From NCBI GenBank assembly GCA_937949785.1, contig CALEDH010000002.1:1-58869 (forward strand): 58,869 bases of DNA, in the 5' to 3' direction. The DNA comes from an uncultured Sulfolobales archaeon. Lineage in GTDB: Archaea > Thermoproteota > Thermoprotei_A > Sulfolobales > NBVN01. Position numbers and translations under genes: made by a program. Within the stretch, counting starts at the first letter, position 1. Every line of letters starts with the position of its first letter. This document shows positions 18,316 to 26,887 of this stretch, piece after piece. The notes under the pieces were generated by a model that worked only from the letters and a program-made list of their open reading frames with translations, was not told the DNA's origin and made no database searches.

Positions 18316-18732
18316 TCACTTCTTCCTAAGTGAGTGAGGCCTAGCTACTACCCAGAACTCCTCAGACCACTTAGCATCTCTAGGGTCGTTGTAAACCCAT
18401 ACAAACTCGAAGGGAGTGGCGGGGTCTAACGCCTCATAGCCGTGGGGAACTCCAGCAGGGACTATGATCGCCTCACCCTCCCTAAGAACGTATTCTTCAT
18501 CGCCAACTAAGAATTTCCCAACGCCATGTATGACGATCATCATCTCATCACTACTTGGATGTGTGTGTGGTGGCATACCCTTACATGCTGACTGACATAC
18601 GGTTATACCAGCAGCCACACCATTAAAGCCTGTTATATCAGGCAGTGAGATCACTTTCACGATCCTGTTGGGGTTTGCTTTATGGTAGACAAACTCTTGG
18701 TCTTCAATCTTAATAACTTTAGCTTTAGCCAT
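18316..18732 (-). CDS. Cupin-domain protein
   Basis: About 138 residues from the ATG at 18732 (MAKAKVIK...), preferred over the far-upstream ATG at 18804 because a TATA-like cttaaatt near 18760-18767 predicts a start just before it. Cupin motif 1 reads PPHTHPSSDEMMIVIHG and motif 2 GEAIIVPAGVPHGYEA, giving the three His and one Glu metal ligands. A single-domain cupin such as this could be a sugar-phosphate isomerase, dioxygenase or ligand sensor; no context decides. Confidence 0.78.
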   Translation of the reverse strand: MAKAKVIKIEDQEFVYHKANPNRIVKVISLPDITGFNGVAAGITVCQSACKGMPPHTHPSSDEMMIVIHGVGKFLVGDEEYVLREGEAIIVPAGVPHGYEALDPATPFEFVWVYNDPRDAKWSEEFWVVARPHSLRKK

Positions 18733-18998
18733 GTTGAATACCAAGACATAATATGTTGTAGGTAATTTAAGTTTTTCATAAGACCTTAGGCTTAATACCT
18801 TCACTAAATAGAACGTTGGTACTAGTCAGGTTGAAGGAATGTCTAGCAGAATTCGAAGGTTATATAAGGGAGTTGTAGAAGCTACATTAAAGCTACCTAA
18901 GAGTTGGAGGGGTTGTTGAGGTTAGTTATAAGTCGTTAAATCGTTTACAGTAGAATCTTTATAACGTTATTAAGGTATGTCGTTTAATGGTGTGTTAA

Positions 18999-19868
18999 GT
19001 GGTCTACGGGCGTTTGGGGAGTTTAGAGGTAGGTGATGGGTTTCCAGTTAGGATTGCTGGAGTGATAAACGTATCCCCTGAATCTTTTTATAAGGGGTCT
19101 GTTGTCTTAGGGTTTGATGAAGTTAGGAATAGAGCTCTTAAAATGATTTCAGAGGGTTGCGACTTAATAGATGTTGGTGGGAGGTCTACAGCACCATACC
19201 TAAATACTGAGATCGGTGTTGATGAGGAGGTTAGGAGGGTGATTAACGCTGTTAAAATTATTAGAGAGTTAACTGACCTACCGATCTCTGTAGATACCTT
19301 TAGAGCTAAGGTAGCTGAGGAAGCACTTAAGGTCGGGGCGGATGTAATTAATGACGTAACCGGGTTGAGAGGAGATGAGGACATGCTTCGTATTATTAAG
19401 GATTATCAGCCATCGCTAATAGTATGTGCTAGGGGGACTAAGCCGGTAACGCAGGGTGTAGAACCTGTTGAGAGGGTTTTATCAGCACTTAAAGAAACTT
19501 TAAACGTTTTAGAGAAGATAGGTTACGACTTAAATAGGGTAGTGGTAGACCCATGTATAGGCTTCTTCAGATATCAGGAAATTCCTTGGTATGTCTGGGA
19601 TCTAAAGGTATTGGCAAACTTAAGGAGGTTTAATGTTCTAGGAAGACCTATAGCTGTGGGGGTATCTAGGAAGTCCTTCATAGGTATCCTAACAAATCGT
19701 GAGAAGCCGGAGGAAAGACTGTATGGAAGCCTTGCCCTAACTTCAGTAGCTATCTTATGCGGGGCCCACCTCATCAGGACACATGACGTCCTACCCACTA
19801 AAGATGTTATAAGGGCTATCGAAGGTTTTAAGAAATACGGAGTTAACCTACACATCATTTATAAATGA
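18999..19868 (+). CDS. folP: Dihydropteroate synthase-family protein
   Basis: 289 residues. Family hallmarks are GVINVSPESFYKGS (about 21-34), CDLIDVGGRSTAPY (about 54-67), PISVDTFRAKVAEEAL (about 96-111), DVINDVTGL and a late GVSRKSFIG pterin/sulfonamide-site motif. It condenses an activated pterin with an aminobenzoate to start folate- or methanopterin-type cofactor synthesis. GTG start at 18999. A pterin methyltransferase with a DHPS barrel is an alternative but the KSFIG motif favours the synthase. Confidence 0.83.
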   Translation: MVYGRLGSLEVGDGFPVRIAGVINVSPESFYKGSVVLGFDEVRNRALKMISEGCDLIDVGGRSTAPYLNTEIGVDEEVRRVINAVKIIRELTDLPISVDTFRAKVAEEALKVGADVINDVTGLRGDEDMLRIIKDYQPSLIVCARGTKPVTQGVEPVERVLSALKETLNVLEKIGYDLNRVVVDPCIGFFRYQEIPWYVWDLKVLANLRRFNVLGRPIAVGVSRKSFIGILTNREKPEERLYGSLALTSVAILCGAHLIRTHDVLPTKDVIRAIEGFKKYGVNLHIIYK

Positions 19869-20057
19869 TTATTAACGAGTAGACCGGCTAACTTCGGTTT
19901 GGTATGAGTTGTCATTAACTTTATAGGTTTATGTTGATGAGCCTCTTAGAAAGCTGGGGTCAGGCCTACATATAAGTCTTAATTTGGGGAAAGTGTTATT
20001 TAAGTGGGCTAGCATTACATAACATATCTTCGGTGGTATGAGTCTAGGTGGGTGATA

Positions 20058-20975
20058 ATGTGCTTAACATACCCTATTGAGGGTTTCATATTCGAGCATT
20101 ATGACCGTAGCTTATGGAGTGTTAAGGGATGTTATCAACCTGAAGGTAGTCTAATAGCCGTCCCTAAACTTTACGACCGGCTTAAAATTAAGAAACTCAC
20201 GGATGCGTACGCTATAATTTCAAGGTACTATAAACATTACGTTAAGTTCGTATATGAAGTAGGTAGAGAGGTACCGGTAGTACCTCTTAACCATGTGGTA
20301 AGGATTATCAACCCTATAGAAGCTGTCAGTAAGTTTGAGGGGTTGAGGGATGAAGGAGTTGTTAAGGCAGCGTTAGAACTGCTTGAGATTATTACTGATG
20401 GATGTGGATGTGTAGCCGGTCTTAGCGGGTCTTTAGCTGGCGGTTACTTTACGAGATCTTCAGATATAGATATAGTAGTTTATTCGGATTCTTCAGCATG
20501 TTATGACTTACTACGTAGGTTGAGGTATGAAGGGGTTTTAACGTCCTTCACTTATGGTCAGGCTTACTGGGAGTTCATAGATGTGTATGAGGGTAGTGAT
20601 ACGAGGTTCTTAGATTTGATGTGTAAGAGAGTTCTCCAAGGGAATTTTAGAGGGTTTAAATATACTGTAAGGTTAGTTGATTGTGAACACCCAATAGTAT
20701 TAAGGGACTACAGCATGCTACCTGAAGTTACCTTATTAGCTAGGATCATCGATAGTACCCATTCCTACACCACCCCAGCCACCTACTTATGCGAGGTAGT
20801 AAGCTCTAATACTTACTACGTGGGTTTAGGAGGAAAGGTAATCTTAATGACCCATAGGATTAGGTTTACTGAGTTAGGTGAGGGCCTTATATTACAGGTT
20901 AAAGCACCTCTTTACCTGACAAATGATTACAACTTAGTTAACCTCGATATCGCTGAGGTGAGGCTAATAACTTAA
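20058..20975 (+). CDS. Nucleotidyltransferase-domain protein
   Basis: About 305 residues from the ATG at 20058, chosen because AGGTG ends 7 nt upstream; GTG at 20052 is possible. A polymerase-beta-type core is visible in the middle: GLSGSLAGGYFTRSSDIDIVVYSD, with the GS motif and the D-x-D metal pair. The N-terminal 110 residues and C-terminal 100 residues are not recognised. It could transfer nucleotides to a protein, RNA or small molecule. It is followed after 41 nt by the pyrophosphatase gene, suggesting an operon. Confidence 0.6.
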   Translation: MCLTYPIEGFIFEHYDRSLWSVKGCYQPEGSLIAVPKLYDRLKIKKLTDAYAIISRYYKHYVKFVYEVGREVPVVPLNHVVRIINPIEAVSKFEGLRDEGVVKAALELLEIITDGCGCVAGLSGSLAGGYFTRSSDIDIVVYSDSSACYDLLRRLRYEGVLTSFTYGQAYWEFIDVYEGSDTRFLDLMCKRVLQGNFRGFKYTVRLVDCEHPIVLRDYSMLPEVTLLARIIDSTHSYTTPATYLCEVVSSNTYYVGLGGKVILMTHRIRFTELGEGLILQVKAPLYLTNDYNLVNLDIAEVRLIT

Positions 20976-21016
20976 AGCTTAAATCTCCTCAGATAACCAT
21001 CATTAATAGGTATTCC

Positions 21017-22663
21017 ATGAAGGTAATTGTTATAGGGCATAGGAATCCAGATGTAGACTCTGTTGTATCGGCAATAGCTTTATCAGAGTTCTTAGGACGT
21101 ATAGGTTATAGCTCCTTCCCAGCTATGGCTGGGGAGTTGAGCTATGAATCAGCTCAGGTACTTAACGAGTGCGGTCTCCAACCCCCCGCATTAATTGATG
21201 ATGTTAGGCCGAAAGCTGCTGACATAGCTTCTAAGAACGTTAAGTATATCATTAACGGGATGCCGGTTAAGGATGCAGGTGATACCATCATAAACTCTAA
21301 TGTAAGGTCAGTACCTGTGGTTGACGAAACCCTCAGGGTCTTAGGTATTTTCAGCGTGGAGAGTTTTTCTAGGGTATACCTAAGAGACTTCATAAATATG
21401 AGGGTTAAACTGGTTAACGTCCCGCTTAAGAACATCGTGAGGGTAGTGAATTGTGAGGTAGTAAGCGGTGAGTTAGATAGGCTAATATCCGGACACGTAT
21501 ACGTAGGTGCTATGAGTTTAAAAACAATCCGTGAGAGGTTCTCGTTTAAGGACAGCGTAGTCATCGTTGGTGATAGGGAGGACGTACTGTTAAACGCTGT
21601 TGAGTCTAAGGCATCGCTGATCATAGTTACAGGTGGTTTAAGACCTCCTGAAAACGTTGTAGTAGTGGCTAAGGACTTAGGAATACCAGTAGTAATATCT
21701 CCATACGATACTTACACAACAGCTAAGCTAGTAGATCTTAGCAGGCCTGTCGAGTTGTTTATGGACCCGGCTGAGGTCGTAAGTGAGAGCGTACCAGTAC
21801 ACGAGGTCATCAAATTAATGACCACTAAGTTAGTGCGGAGCGTAGTAGTCGTAGATAGTTACGGCAAGCTCTCAGGGATGATTACGAAGAGTGATTTAAT
21901 TAAAGACTTCAGGAGGAAGGTAGCGTTAGTAGACCATAACGAGGTTTCACAGGCTGTTGACGGCGTTGATGAAGCAAATATCGTAGCGGTGGTAGACCAT
22001 CATAGAATTAGCGGTGATATTAGGACTAAGGAAGCAATACTATTTAGGATTGAGCCGGTGGGTTCCACATCAACAATACTGTGGAAGATTTTAAGGGAGT
22101 ATAATATCAGTTTAAGTAGGGCTGTCCTTAAAGCTATGTTATATGCGGTACTTTCCGACACGTTACTACTTAAATCACCGACAACGACTGAGGACGATAT
22201 CAAATGTGCGAACATTATATCAGCTGAGCTAGGGGTTAAACTAGGTGATGCGTTAGAATTCATTCGCAATACCATGTCATTAGGAGAGCCTAAAAAGCCT
22301 GAGGATATTGTAATGCATGATTTGAAGGTATATGATGAGGGTGGGTATAGATTAGCAATATCTCAAATACTCACAGTCAACCCTGACTACTATTTAGGAT
22401 TAAGAGATGAGTTATTAAGACTTCTTACCAACATAGCTAGTAATGAGGGTGTTAAACTATCTATACTGCTAATAACTGATTACTTAGATAACGTATCCCA
22501 TATCTTAGCTGTTGGAGATGTAGCTACCGTTGAGGAAGCGTTTAAAGTTAAAGTTATTAACAACTACGCAGTCTTAGAGGGGATGACTTCACGGAAGCTT
22601 CAAATCCTCCCTAAACTCTTAAGGACTATCAGCGCTAAGGGATACAGCGCTTTAAAGTATTAA
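21017..22663 (+). CDS. Family II (DHH) inorganic pyrophosphatase with CBS and DRTGG domains
   Basis: 548 residues. Order: N-terminal DHH part with GHRNPDVDSVVSAIAL (7-22), first CBS (about 78-118), DRTGG domain (about 130-240), second CBS (about 250-295), DHH motif VVDHHRIS (about 325-332), then DHHA2. This is the architecture of nucleotide-regulated Mn/Co-dependent pyrophosphatases, in which adenine nucleotides bind the CBS pair and often inhibit. It hydrolyses pyrophosphate in the cytosol and would link biosynthetic flux to energy state. Confidence 0.87.
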   Translation: MKVIVIGHRNPDVDSVVSAIALSEFLGRIGYSSFPAMAGELSYESAQVLNECGLQPPALIDDVRPKAADIASKNVKYIINGMPVKDAGDTIINSNVRSVPVVDETLRVLGIFSVESFSRVYLRDFINMRVKLVNVPLKNIVRVVNCEVVSGELDRLISGHVYVGAMSLKTIRERFSFKDSVVIVGDREDVLLNAVESKASLIIVTGGLRPPENVVVVAKDLGIPVVISPYDTYTTAKLVDLSRPVELFMDPAEVVSESVPVHEVIKLMTTKLVRSVVVVDSYGKLSGMITKSDLIKDFRRKVALVDHNEVSQAVDGVDEANIVAVVDHHRISGDIRTKEAILFRIEPVGSTSTILWKILREYNISLSRAVLKAMLYAVLSDTLLLKSPTTTEDDIKCANIISAELGVKLGDALEFIRNTMSLGEPKKPEDIVMHDLKVYDEGGYRLAISQILTVNPDYYLGLRDELLRLLTNIASNEGVKLSILLITDYLDNVSHILAVGDVATVEEAFKVKVINNYAVLEGMTSRKLQILPKLLRTISAKGYSALKY

Positions 22664-22724
22664 TTTTAATATCGTTCCATTACTATTAATTAAAACCTAC
22701 TAGTAAATCCTTTAGTGAGTAGTA

Positions 22725-23225
22725 ATGGAGGTCTTAATCAAAGTCGTGGAGGGGTTGCTTAGAAGTGAGAATGCTGTCATAGTCGGTGTTGGGAACATCT
22801 TAAGGGGGGATGACGGTATTGGCATCCTAATCGCTAAGAAGTTGAGGAAATTACTTAGAGGTATGCGGAATGTTAGGGTAGTAGTCTGTGAGGCAGGTTT
22901 TGAAAACGTCACACATATATTAATGCGTCGTAGGCCTAGGCATTTATTGATTATAGACGCTGTTTACGTGGAGGGAGGTAGGCCGGGAAGCATATACGTG
23001 TTCACCGCTGATGAGTTAATGATGTATCCGTCCATAACAACCCATCACCTACCATTAAAGCTAGTATTAGATTACCTAGTAAGTCATCTGAGGATGGAGG
23101 TGATCATAGTTGGGGTTCAAGCTAAAAATATTGAGTTAGGGGGGAGGATGAGTCGTGAGGTCTTAAACGCAGGTAAGCATATCGTCAACATCTTCCAGGA
23201 AGCAACCACACGTTATATACTTTAA
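22725..23225 (+). CDS. Hydrogenase maturation protease (HyaD/HycI family)
   Basis: 166 residues. The first nickel-sensing acidic site is in IVGVGNILRGDDGIG (about 19-33), the second in LLIIDAVYVEGGRPG (about 74-88), and the histidine in ITTHHLPL. These enzymes clip the C-terminus of the large [NiFe]-hydrogenase subunit after nickel insertion. No hydrogenase structural genes are in the window, so the target is encoded elsewhere. ATG start; the stop overlaps the convergent gene by 4 nt. Confidence 0.87.
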   Translation: MEVLIKVVEGLLRSENAVIVGVGNILRGDDGIGILIAKKLRKLLRGMRNVRVVVCEAGFENVTHILMRRRPRHLLIIDAVYVEGGRPGSIYVFTADELMMYPSITTHHLPLKLVLDYLVSHLRMEVIIVGVQAKNIELGGRMSREVLNAGKHIVNIFQEATTRYIL

Positions 23226-23779
23226 ATAATTAGGTGTGGTACCCCGCGTTGATGAACGATCATATAGATTATGTAGGTGATTAATGATATCGCAGAAACT
23301 ATTATTAATATATCGATTAAGGACTCCTTACTCAAACTTAAACGTGGACTCTTCTTCACATCTAAGCGTTTCCTCAAATCCCCAACTTCGACGTGAACTG
23401 CCCTCACATACCCGTTCTCGATTTTAAACGTAGGCTCTCTCACACTCGTAGTTAAATTTAAGTTCTCATCCTTACACTGCAACGCTCTTAAAGAGTTAAT
23501 CAATATTTCTTTATACGGACGTAGGTCCGAAAATCTCGGATTATTACTAATAGACTCTTCTACGATATCTACATAACATGCTAGAGGATTTAAAGCCTCA
23601 GAAACGATGTTAATTTTAAGGAACTCATCTAAAGCGCTATATGAGTTTTCATATCCATAACAATCTCTAAGATATGTTATAGTGCTTGACAACTTTATTA
23701 GGTACCAATCGATTGACCTCCCAGATGAAATATCACTTACAAACATTTTAGCAATAATGTCTAGCGGCTTCACTAACAT
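23222..23779 (-). CDS. Hypothetical protein with one C-terminal membrane helix
   Basis: 185 residues: a predominantly helical soluble part with scattered cysteines (residues near 40, 69 and 100), then a basic linker (LRKRLDVKKSPR) and a single hydrophobic segment, ILIIVSAISLITYIIYMIVH (about 157-176), ending in a short tail. It is likely tail-anchored with the bulk in the cytosol. No family recognised. An AT-rich promoter-like run lies upstream of the ATG. Confidence 0.6.
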   Translation of the reverse strand: MLVKPLDIIAKMFVSDISSGRSIDWYLIKLSSTITYLRDCYGYENSYSALDEFLKINIVSEALNPLACYVDIVEESISNNPRFSDLRPYKEILINSLRALQCKDENLNLTTSVREPTFKIENGYVRAVHVEVGDLRKRLDVKKSPRLSLSKESLIDILIIVSAISLITYIIYMIVHQRGVPHLII

Positions 23780-23917
23780 CCCTATAAGAGATATGATGTA
23801 TTAATTAAAAAATTATTGATAATTGCTTCTGAGGGTTCTTCGTCTGCGAGAAGGGGGTTGGAGACCAGCATGACTTCCATCACGTTGAGTCAGATAGGTA
23901 AGTAAGGGTTGGTTTAA

Positions 23918-25324
23918 CTACTGCTTACGTTGTGATAGCGTAGATGTGATTAAGTATGTTAGGCTGGGTATAGCGATGATTACTACCTCCTTAGGTATTG
24001 GTAGTGGTGGGTTTAACGCTACCATAGTTAATGCCGTGGCAGGCCCTACGATACCTGTCGTAATGTATGATGTCTTACAGCCATATCCGTAGATAGCGCC
24101 TAGGTATAGGGGTAGCAGTGGTAGTAGGAGGGTTGAAGAAGTTACTGCTAGGTTAACCACGAAGCCAGGCCTTAGATATGAGAATATGTAGATTAATATG
24201 ATGAATATCGGTATTAAGGACTTCCCAACTATTAATCTACGCTTCCGAAGTCTGGGTACGTCTGTAGATATCATAGATGCTAATGTTAGTATTATTGAGT
24301 TAACAGTTGATGTAGCTGCTGCGAATATAGATATGGATACTAATATAGCTAGTACTGGCGGTGTGTTAAGCAGTAGTTTAGGTGTTACTAAGTTCCACTC
24401 AGCCTGATTAGCTGGATTTACTGAGACCTTAATCAAACCTAACTCTACCCCGCCTCTAGTTAGTAAACCAACCATGACTGATAGTAATGTGTAGATTAGG
24501 CCGAAGACCGCGAAGAGCATTACCATGTTAGTATATGCTTTCTTATCCCTCGGCACGTAAATCCTCTGAAATACTTGGGGGTTAGTTATTGCGAAGAATA
24601 TCCAGGGAAGCGTGTATGCGAAGAAAGTGTATGAGGTCCAGAAACTATTGTTAGGGTTTAAGAGGTCTTTGGCAGCTAATACGTTAAAGGCTGATGGAGG
24701 AACCACGTTCAACAGCCATAATACTAAGATTAGGGTGCTGGAAATCATTATAATTCCTTGAACAGCATCAGTCCATGCGACAGACCTAAAACCAGCTGTA
24801 TATATGGATACTAAGATTACTATAGCTGCTACGGTTAGAAGTATAGGTACGTCGAGAGTTCCACCAGTCACAGCTGAGAGTATGGTTGCAGGGCCTAATA
24901 TCTGAATAGCTGAGTAGGGTATTAAAGCTATGAGCATGTATATAGCGATGAAAGCTGTGATTAATGTAACTCCGTAGCGCTCTCCTAATAGCTGTGTAGG
25001 TGTTATGTAACCCCTACTCCTACTAAATTCCCATACCTTAGTCCCGACTAAAGCTAGGATAGAAACCGTAAATACTAGGTAAGCCGCTTCAAAGGCTAAA
25101 GCACCTACACCAGTAGCATATGAGAGACCTGTTAAACCTATTAACATGAAGGCACTGTAAGTCGTTGCAGCGTACGTCATAGCTGATATAAATCCTGAGA
25201 GTCTATGGCTAGCTATGAAGTAGTCTACAGGATCTCTGACGTTAGCATATCTCCTACTGTAGAGGGATACTAAGGTTACTATAGCTACATACACAGCTAT
25301 GGTTAAGCCTAGTAACTCGATCAT
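23918..25324 (-). CDS. Sodium:solute symporter (SSS family)
   Basis: 468 residues with about 13 predicted helices. Typical SSS features: DYFIASHRLSGFISAMTYAATTYSAFMLIGLTG near the N-terminus, AWTDAVQGIIM in the middle, NPQVFQRIYVPRDKKAY, and a core helix around FAAATSTVNSIILTLASM. Likely Na+- or H+-driven uptake of a sugar, amino acid, urea or carboxylate. It overlaps by 4 nt with the preceding small membrane gene, and a regulator with a solute-binding-like domain is divergent from this pair. Confidence 0.87.
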   Translation of the reverse strand: MIELLGLTIAVYVAIVTLVSLYSRRYANVRDPVDYFIASHRLSGFISAMTYAATTYSAFMLIGLTGLSYATGVGALAFEAAYLVFTVSILALVGTKVWEFSRSRGYITPTQLLGERYGVTLITAFIAIYMLIALIPYSAIQILGPATILSAVTGGTLDVPILLTVAAIVILVSIYTAGFRSVAWTDAVQGIIMISSTLILVLWLLNVVPPSAFNVLAAKDLLNPNNSFWTSYTFFAYTLPWIFFAITNPQVFQRIYVPRDKKAYTNMVMLFAVFGLIYTLLSVMVGLLTRGGVELGLIKVSVNPANQAEWNLVTPKLLLNTPPVLAILVSISIFAAATSTVNSIILTLASMISTDVPRLRKRRLIVGKSLIPIFIILIYIFSYLRPGFVVNLAVTSSTLLLPLLPLYLGAIYGYGCKTSYITTGIVGPATALTMVALNPPLPIPKEVVIIAIPSLTYLITSTLSQRKQ

Positions 25325-25503
25325 GTCTTAGCCCACCTCCTTAGGTATGCTTGAGCGAAGGCTATGGTTAGAGACGTTAGGATTGTGTAGGATATGAAGG
25401 TGGTTAACGTCTTATCGCCTGAGAGAATGAACGGTAGGACTAAGGACAGCAGAGCTAGGACTAATAACGCAGTCCTCAACACCTTATCCACCACTACCAC
25501 CAA
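25321..25503 (-). CDS. Small membrane subunit of the symporter operon
   Basis: 60 residues with two helices (about 8-26 and 32-52) and a basic C-terminus (LRRWAKT). The arrangement, a two-helix protein coupled by ATGA overlap to an SSS permease, resembles the DUF997/DUF3311-type small subunits of some SSS carriers. Whether it is needed for transport is unknown. A short interrupted palindrome lies immediately upstream of its start. Confidence 0.65.
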   Translation of the reverse strand: MVVVVDKVLRTALLVLALLSLVLPFILSGDKTLTTFISYTILTSLTIAFAQAYLRRWAKT

Positions 25504-25504
25504 A

Positions 25505-25516
25505 GAACAGATGTTC
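25505..25516. promoter_or_regulatory. Candidate operator GAACA-ga-TGTTC
   Basis: An interrupted palindrome in the 77-bp divergent region between the symporter operon and the HTH/solute-binding regulator. It sits directly before the first codon of the small membrane gene, so it would fall in that transcript's 5' end. Most likely ligand is the divergent regulator. Short, so moderate confidence only. Confidence 0.35.
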
Positions 25517-25580
25517 GTTTATAATATAAGCTTTACTGCTAAATAAAACTACTAAATTACCTAAACACTAACTACTATGG

Positions 25581-26594
25581 GTGTTACCGACGTTAAGCAA
25601 CGATATTAGAAGTAAGATCTTAAGGTTGTTAGAGTTGTTTGGGCCTGAAGGTACTCATCAATCAGAACTAGTTGAGGTTACTGGATACTCGAAGAGCTGG
25701 GTCTCAGAAGTCCTTACAGAATTGGAGGGTCGGGGGCTAATAGCTAGGGTTGAAGGTCCTGGTAAAACTAAGAGGATAGTGTTAAGTAAGTTTCTAGACC
25801 CTAAGATAGGTAAGGTGGTGAGGGTGTCTTTAGTTAGGGCGGCTGAGTACCTCTACCTACCCTACTTTGTTAAACACCTCAAGGAGCTAGGCTATGAGGT
25901 AGAGCTTATCTTCTACAATAACGTCTCCGAAGCCACACTGGCTTTAAGTAGTGGTGTAGCTCACCTAGCTATAACACCACTGGTTACTCAAACAGTCCTC
26001 AGATGTTTAGGAGCACCTATTAAGTCATACCATGGCGGGGCTATAGGTGGTGCATCAATAGTTAGCAAGCATGAATTAGACTTAAGTTCTGTAGCTACTA
26101 GTAAGGCTTCGACCATGGAGGTAACCCTAGTAGCTTACAGTAGGTTTAAAGGGTTAAGCATAGGTGAGCTCACATACTACAGTAGCCCTGAGGAAGGCTT
26201 AAAGCTTATTGATATCGGAGGCGTTAGGTCGCTGGTCATATGGGAACCATATGCTACAGTACTTGAGAGTAGAGGGCTTATAAGGATTAGACTAGCAGAT
26301 GAGTTAGGCCCCTACTACTGTTGCTTCCTAGCCAGACATGAGAACATGAGCCCTGAGGTCGTAGAGGCTGTAGGTGAGTCGTGGGGCAACTCGATAAGAG
26401 ATCTAAAGGTGGGCGTGCCTAGCGATGAGCTAGCTAACCTACTAGGTTTTGATAAATCCTTCTTCGAGACCGCCAGTAAGACCTATGAGTTCGAAGATGT
26501 GGTAGACTGGTATAAGATAGATAACATATTAACACATGCTTGGGGCTTCCTCCTCAACAGAACTGTAGTGAAGGAGTTACTAGGGAGCAGCTAA
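25581..26594 (+). CDS. Winged-helix regulator fused to a solute-binding (NMT1/SsuA-like) domain
   Basis: 337 residues. Residues about 8-68 form a MarR/TrmB-like winged helix (HQSELVEVTGYSKSWVSEVLTELEGRGLIARV). From about 78 on, the sequence looks like a periplasmic-binding-protein type 2 domain: VSLVRAAEYLYLPYFVKHLKELGYEVELIFYNN, ALSSGVAHLAITPLVTQTVL, SLVIWEPYATVLESRGL. There is no signal peptide, so it acts in the cytosol as a one-component sensor. It is divergent from the symporter pair and probably controls it, with the symporter substrate as inducer (inference). Confidence 0.75.
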   Translation: MLPTLSNDIRSKILRLLELFGPEGTHQSELVEVTGYSKSWVSEVLTELEGRGLIARVEGPGKTKRIVLSKFLDPKIGKVVRVSLVRAAEYLYLPYFVKHLKELGYEVELIFYNNVSEATLALSSGVAHLAITPLVTQTVLRCLGAPIKSYHGGAIGGASIVSKHELDLSSVATSKASTMEVTLVAYSRFKGLSIGELTYYSSPEEGLKLIDIGGVRSLVIWEPYATVLESRGLIRIRLADELGPYYCCFLARHENMSPEVVEAVGESWGNSIRDLKVGVPSDELANLLGFDKSFFETASKTYEFEDVVDWYKIDNILTHAWGFLLNRTVVKELLGSS

Positions 26595-26595
26595 C

Positions 26596-26614
26596 CATTC
26601 TGAACTAGCGTAGG
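26596..26614 (+). repeat. Dispersed intergenic motif, copy E (one-base insertion)
   Basis: cattctgaactagcgtagg. It matches copy D (gattctgaactacgtagg) apart from one inserted G and the first base. Confidence 0.4.
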
Positions 26615-26819
26615 ATTTCATCACGTTAAGATTTTAAGCACTACTTAGATATGAAAGTACGGTCGTAGCAGTAGCTACTTCCCGTGATTTCAAAGTTGTG
26701 GTGTGAGAAACTTCTATCTTACGTATTGAGATTCCCTACGGCGAAGATGGAGTACAGGCTTAGCTGTCGGGTTGGGGTGACCTGTCGACGTTAATCCTGC
26801 TGTGATGGTTGCGGAAGTA

Positions 26820-26850
26820 TACTCTGCTCAGAAACCCCCTACTCAGAGTA
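26820..26850. terminator. Possible hairpin between convergent genes
   Basis: Arms TACTCTG (26820-26826) and CAGAGTA (26844-26850) around a 17-nt C-rich loop, close to the 3' end of the permease gene. No long T-tract follows, so terminator function is uncertain. Confidence 0.3.
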
Positions 26851-26887
26851 AAGCGGTTTTAGGTATTAAATTCATTTAATCATATCT

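Larger units (their letters stand above)
26595..26887. other. 293-nt gene-free spacer between convergent genes, with motif copy E
   Basis: No open frame of interest. The dispersed motif begins 2 nt after the regulator's stop codon (26596-26614). Near the other end a 7-bp stem (TACTCTG/CAGAGTA, 26820-26850) could serve as a bidirectional terminator. Confidence 0.5.
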
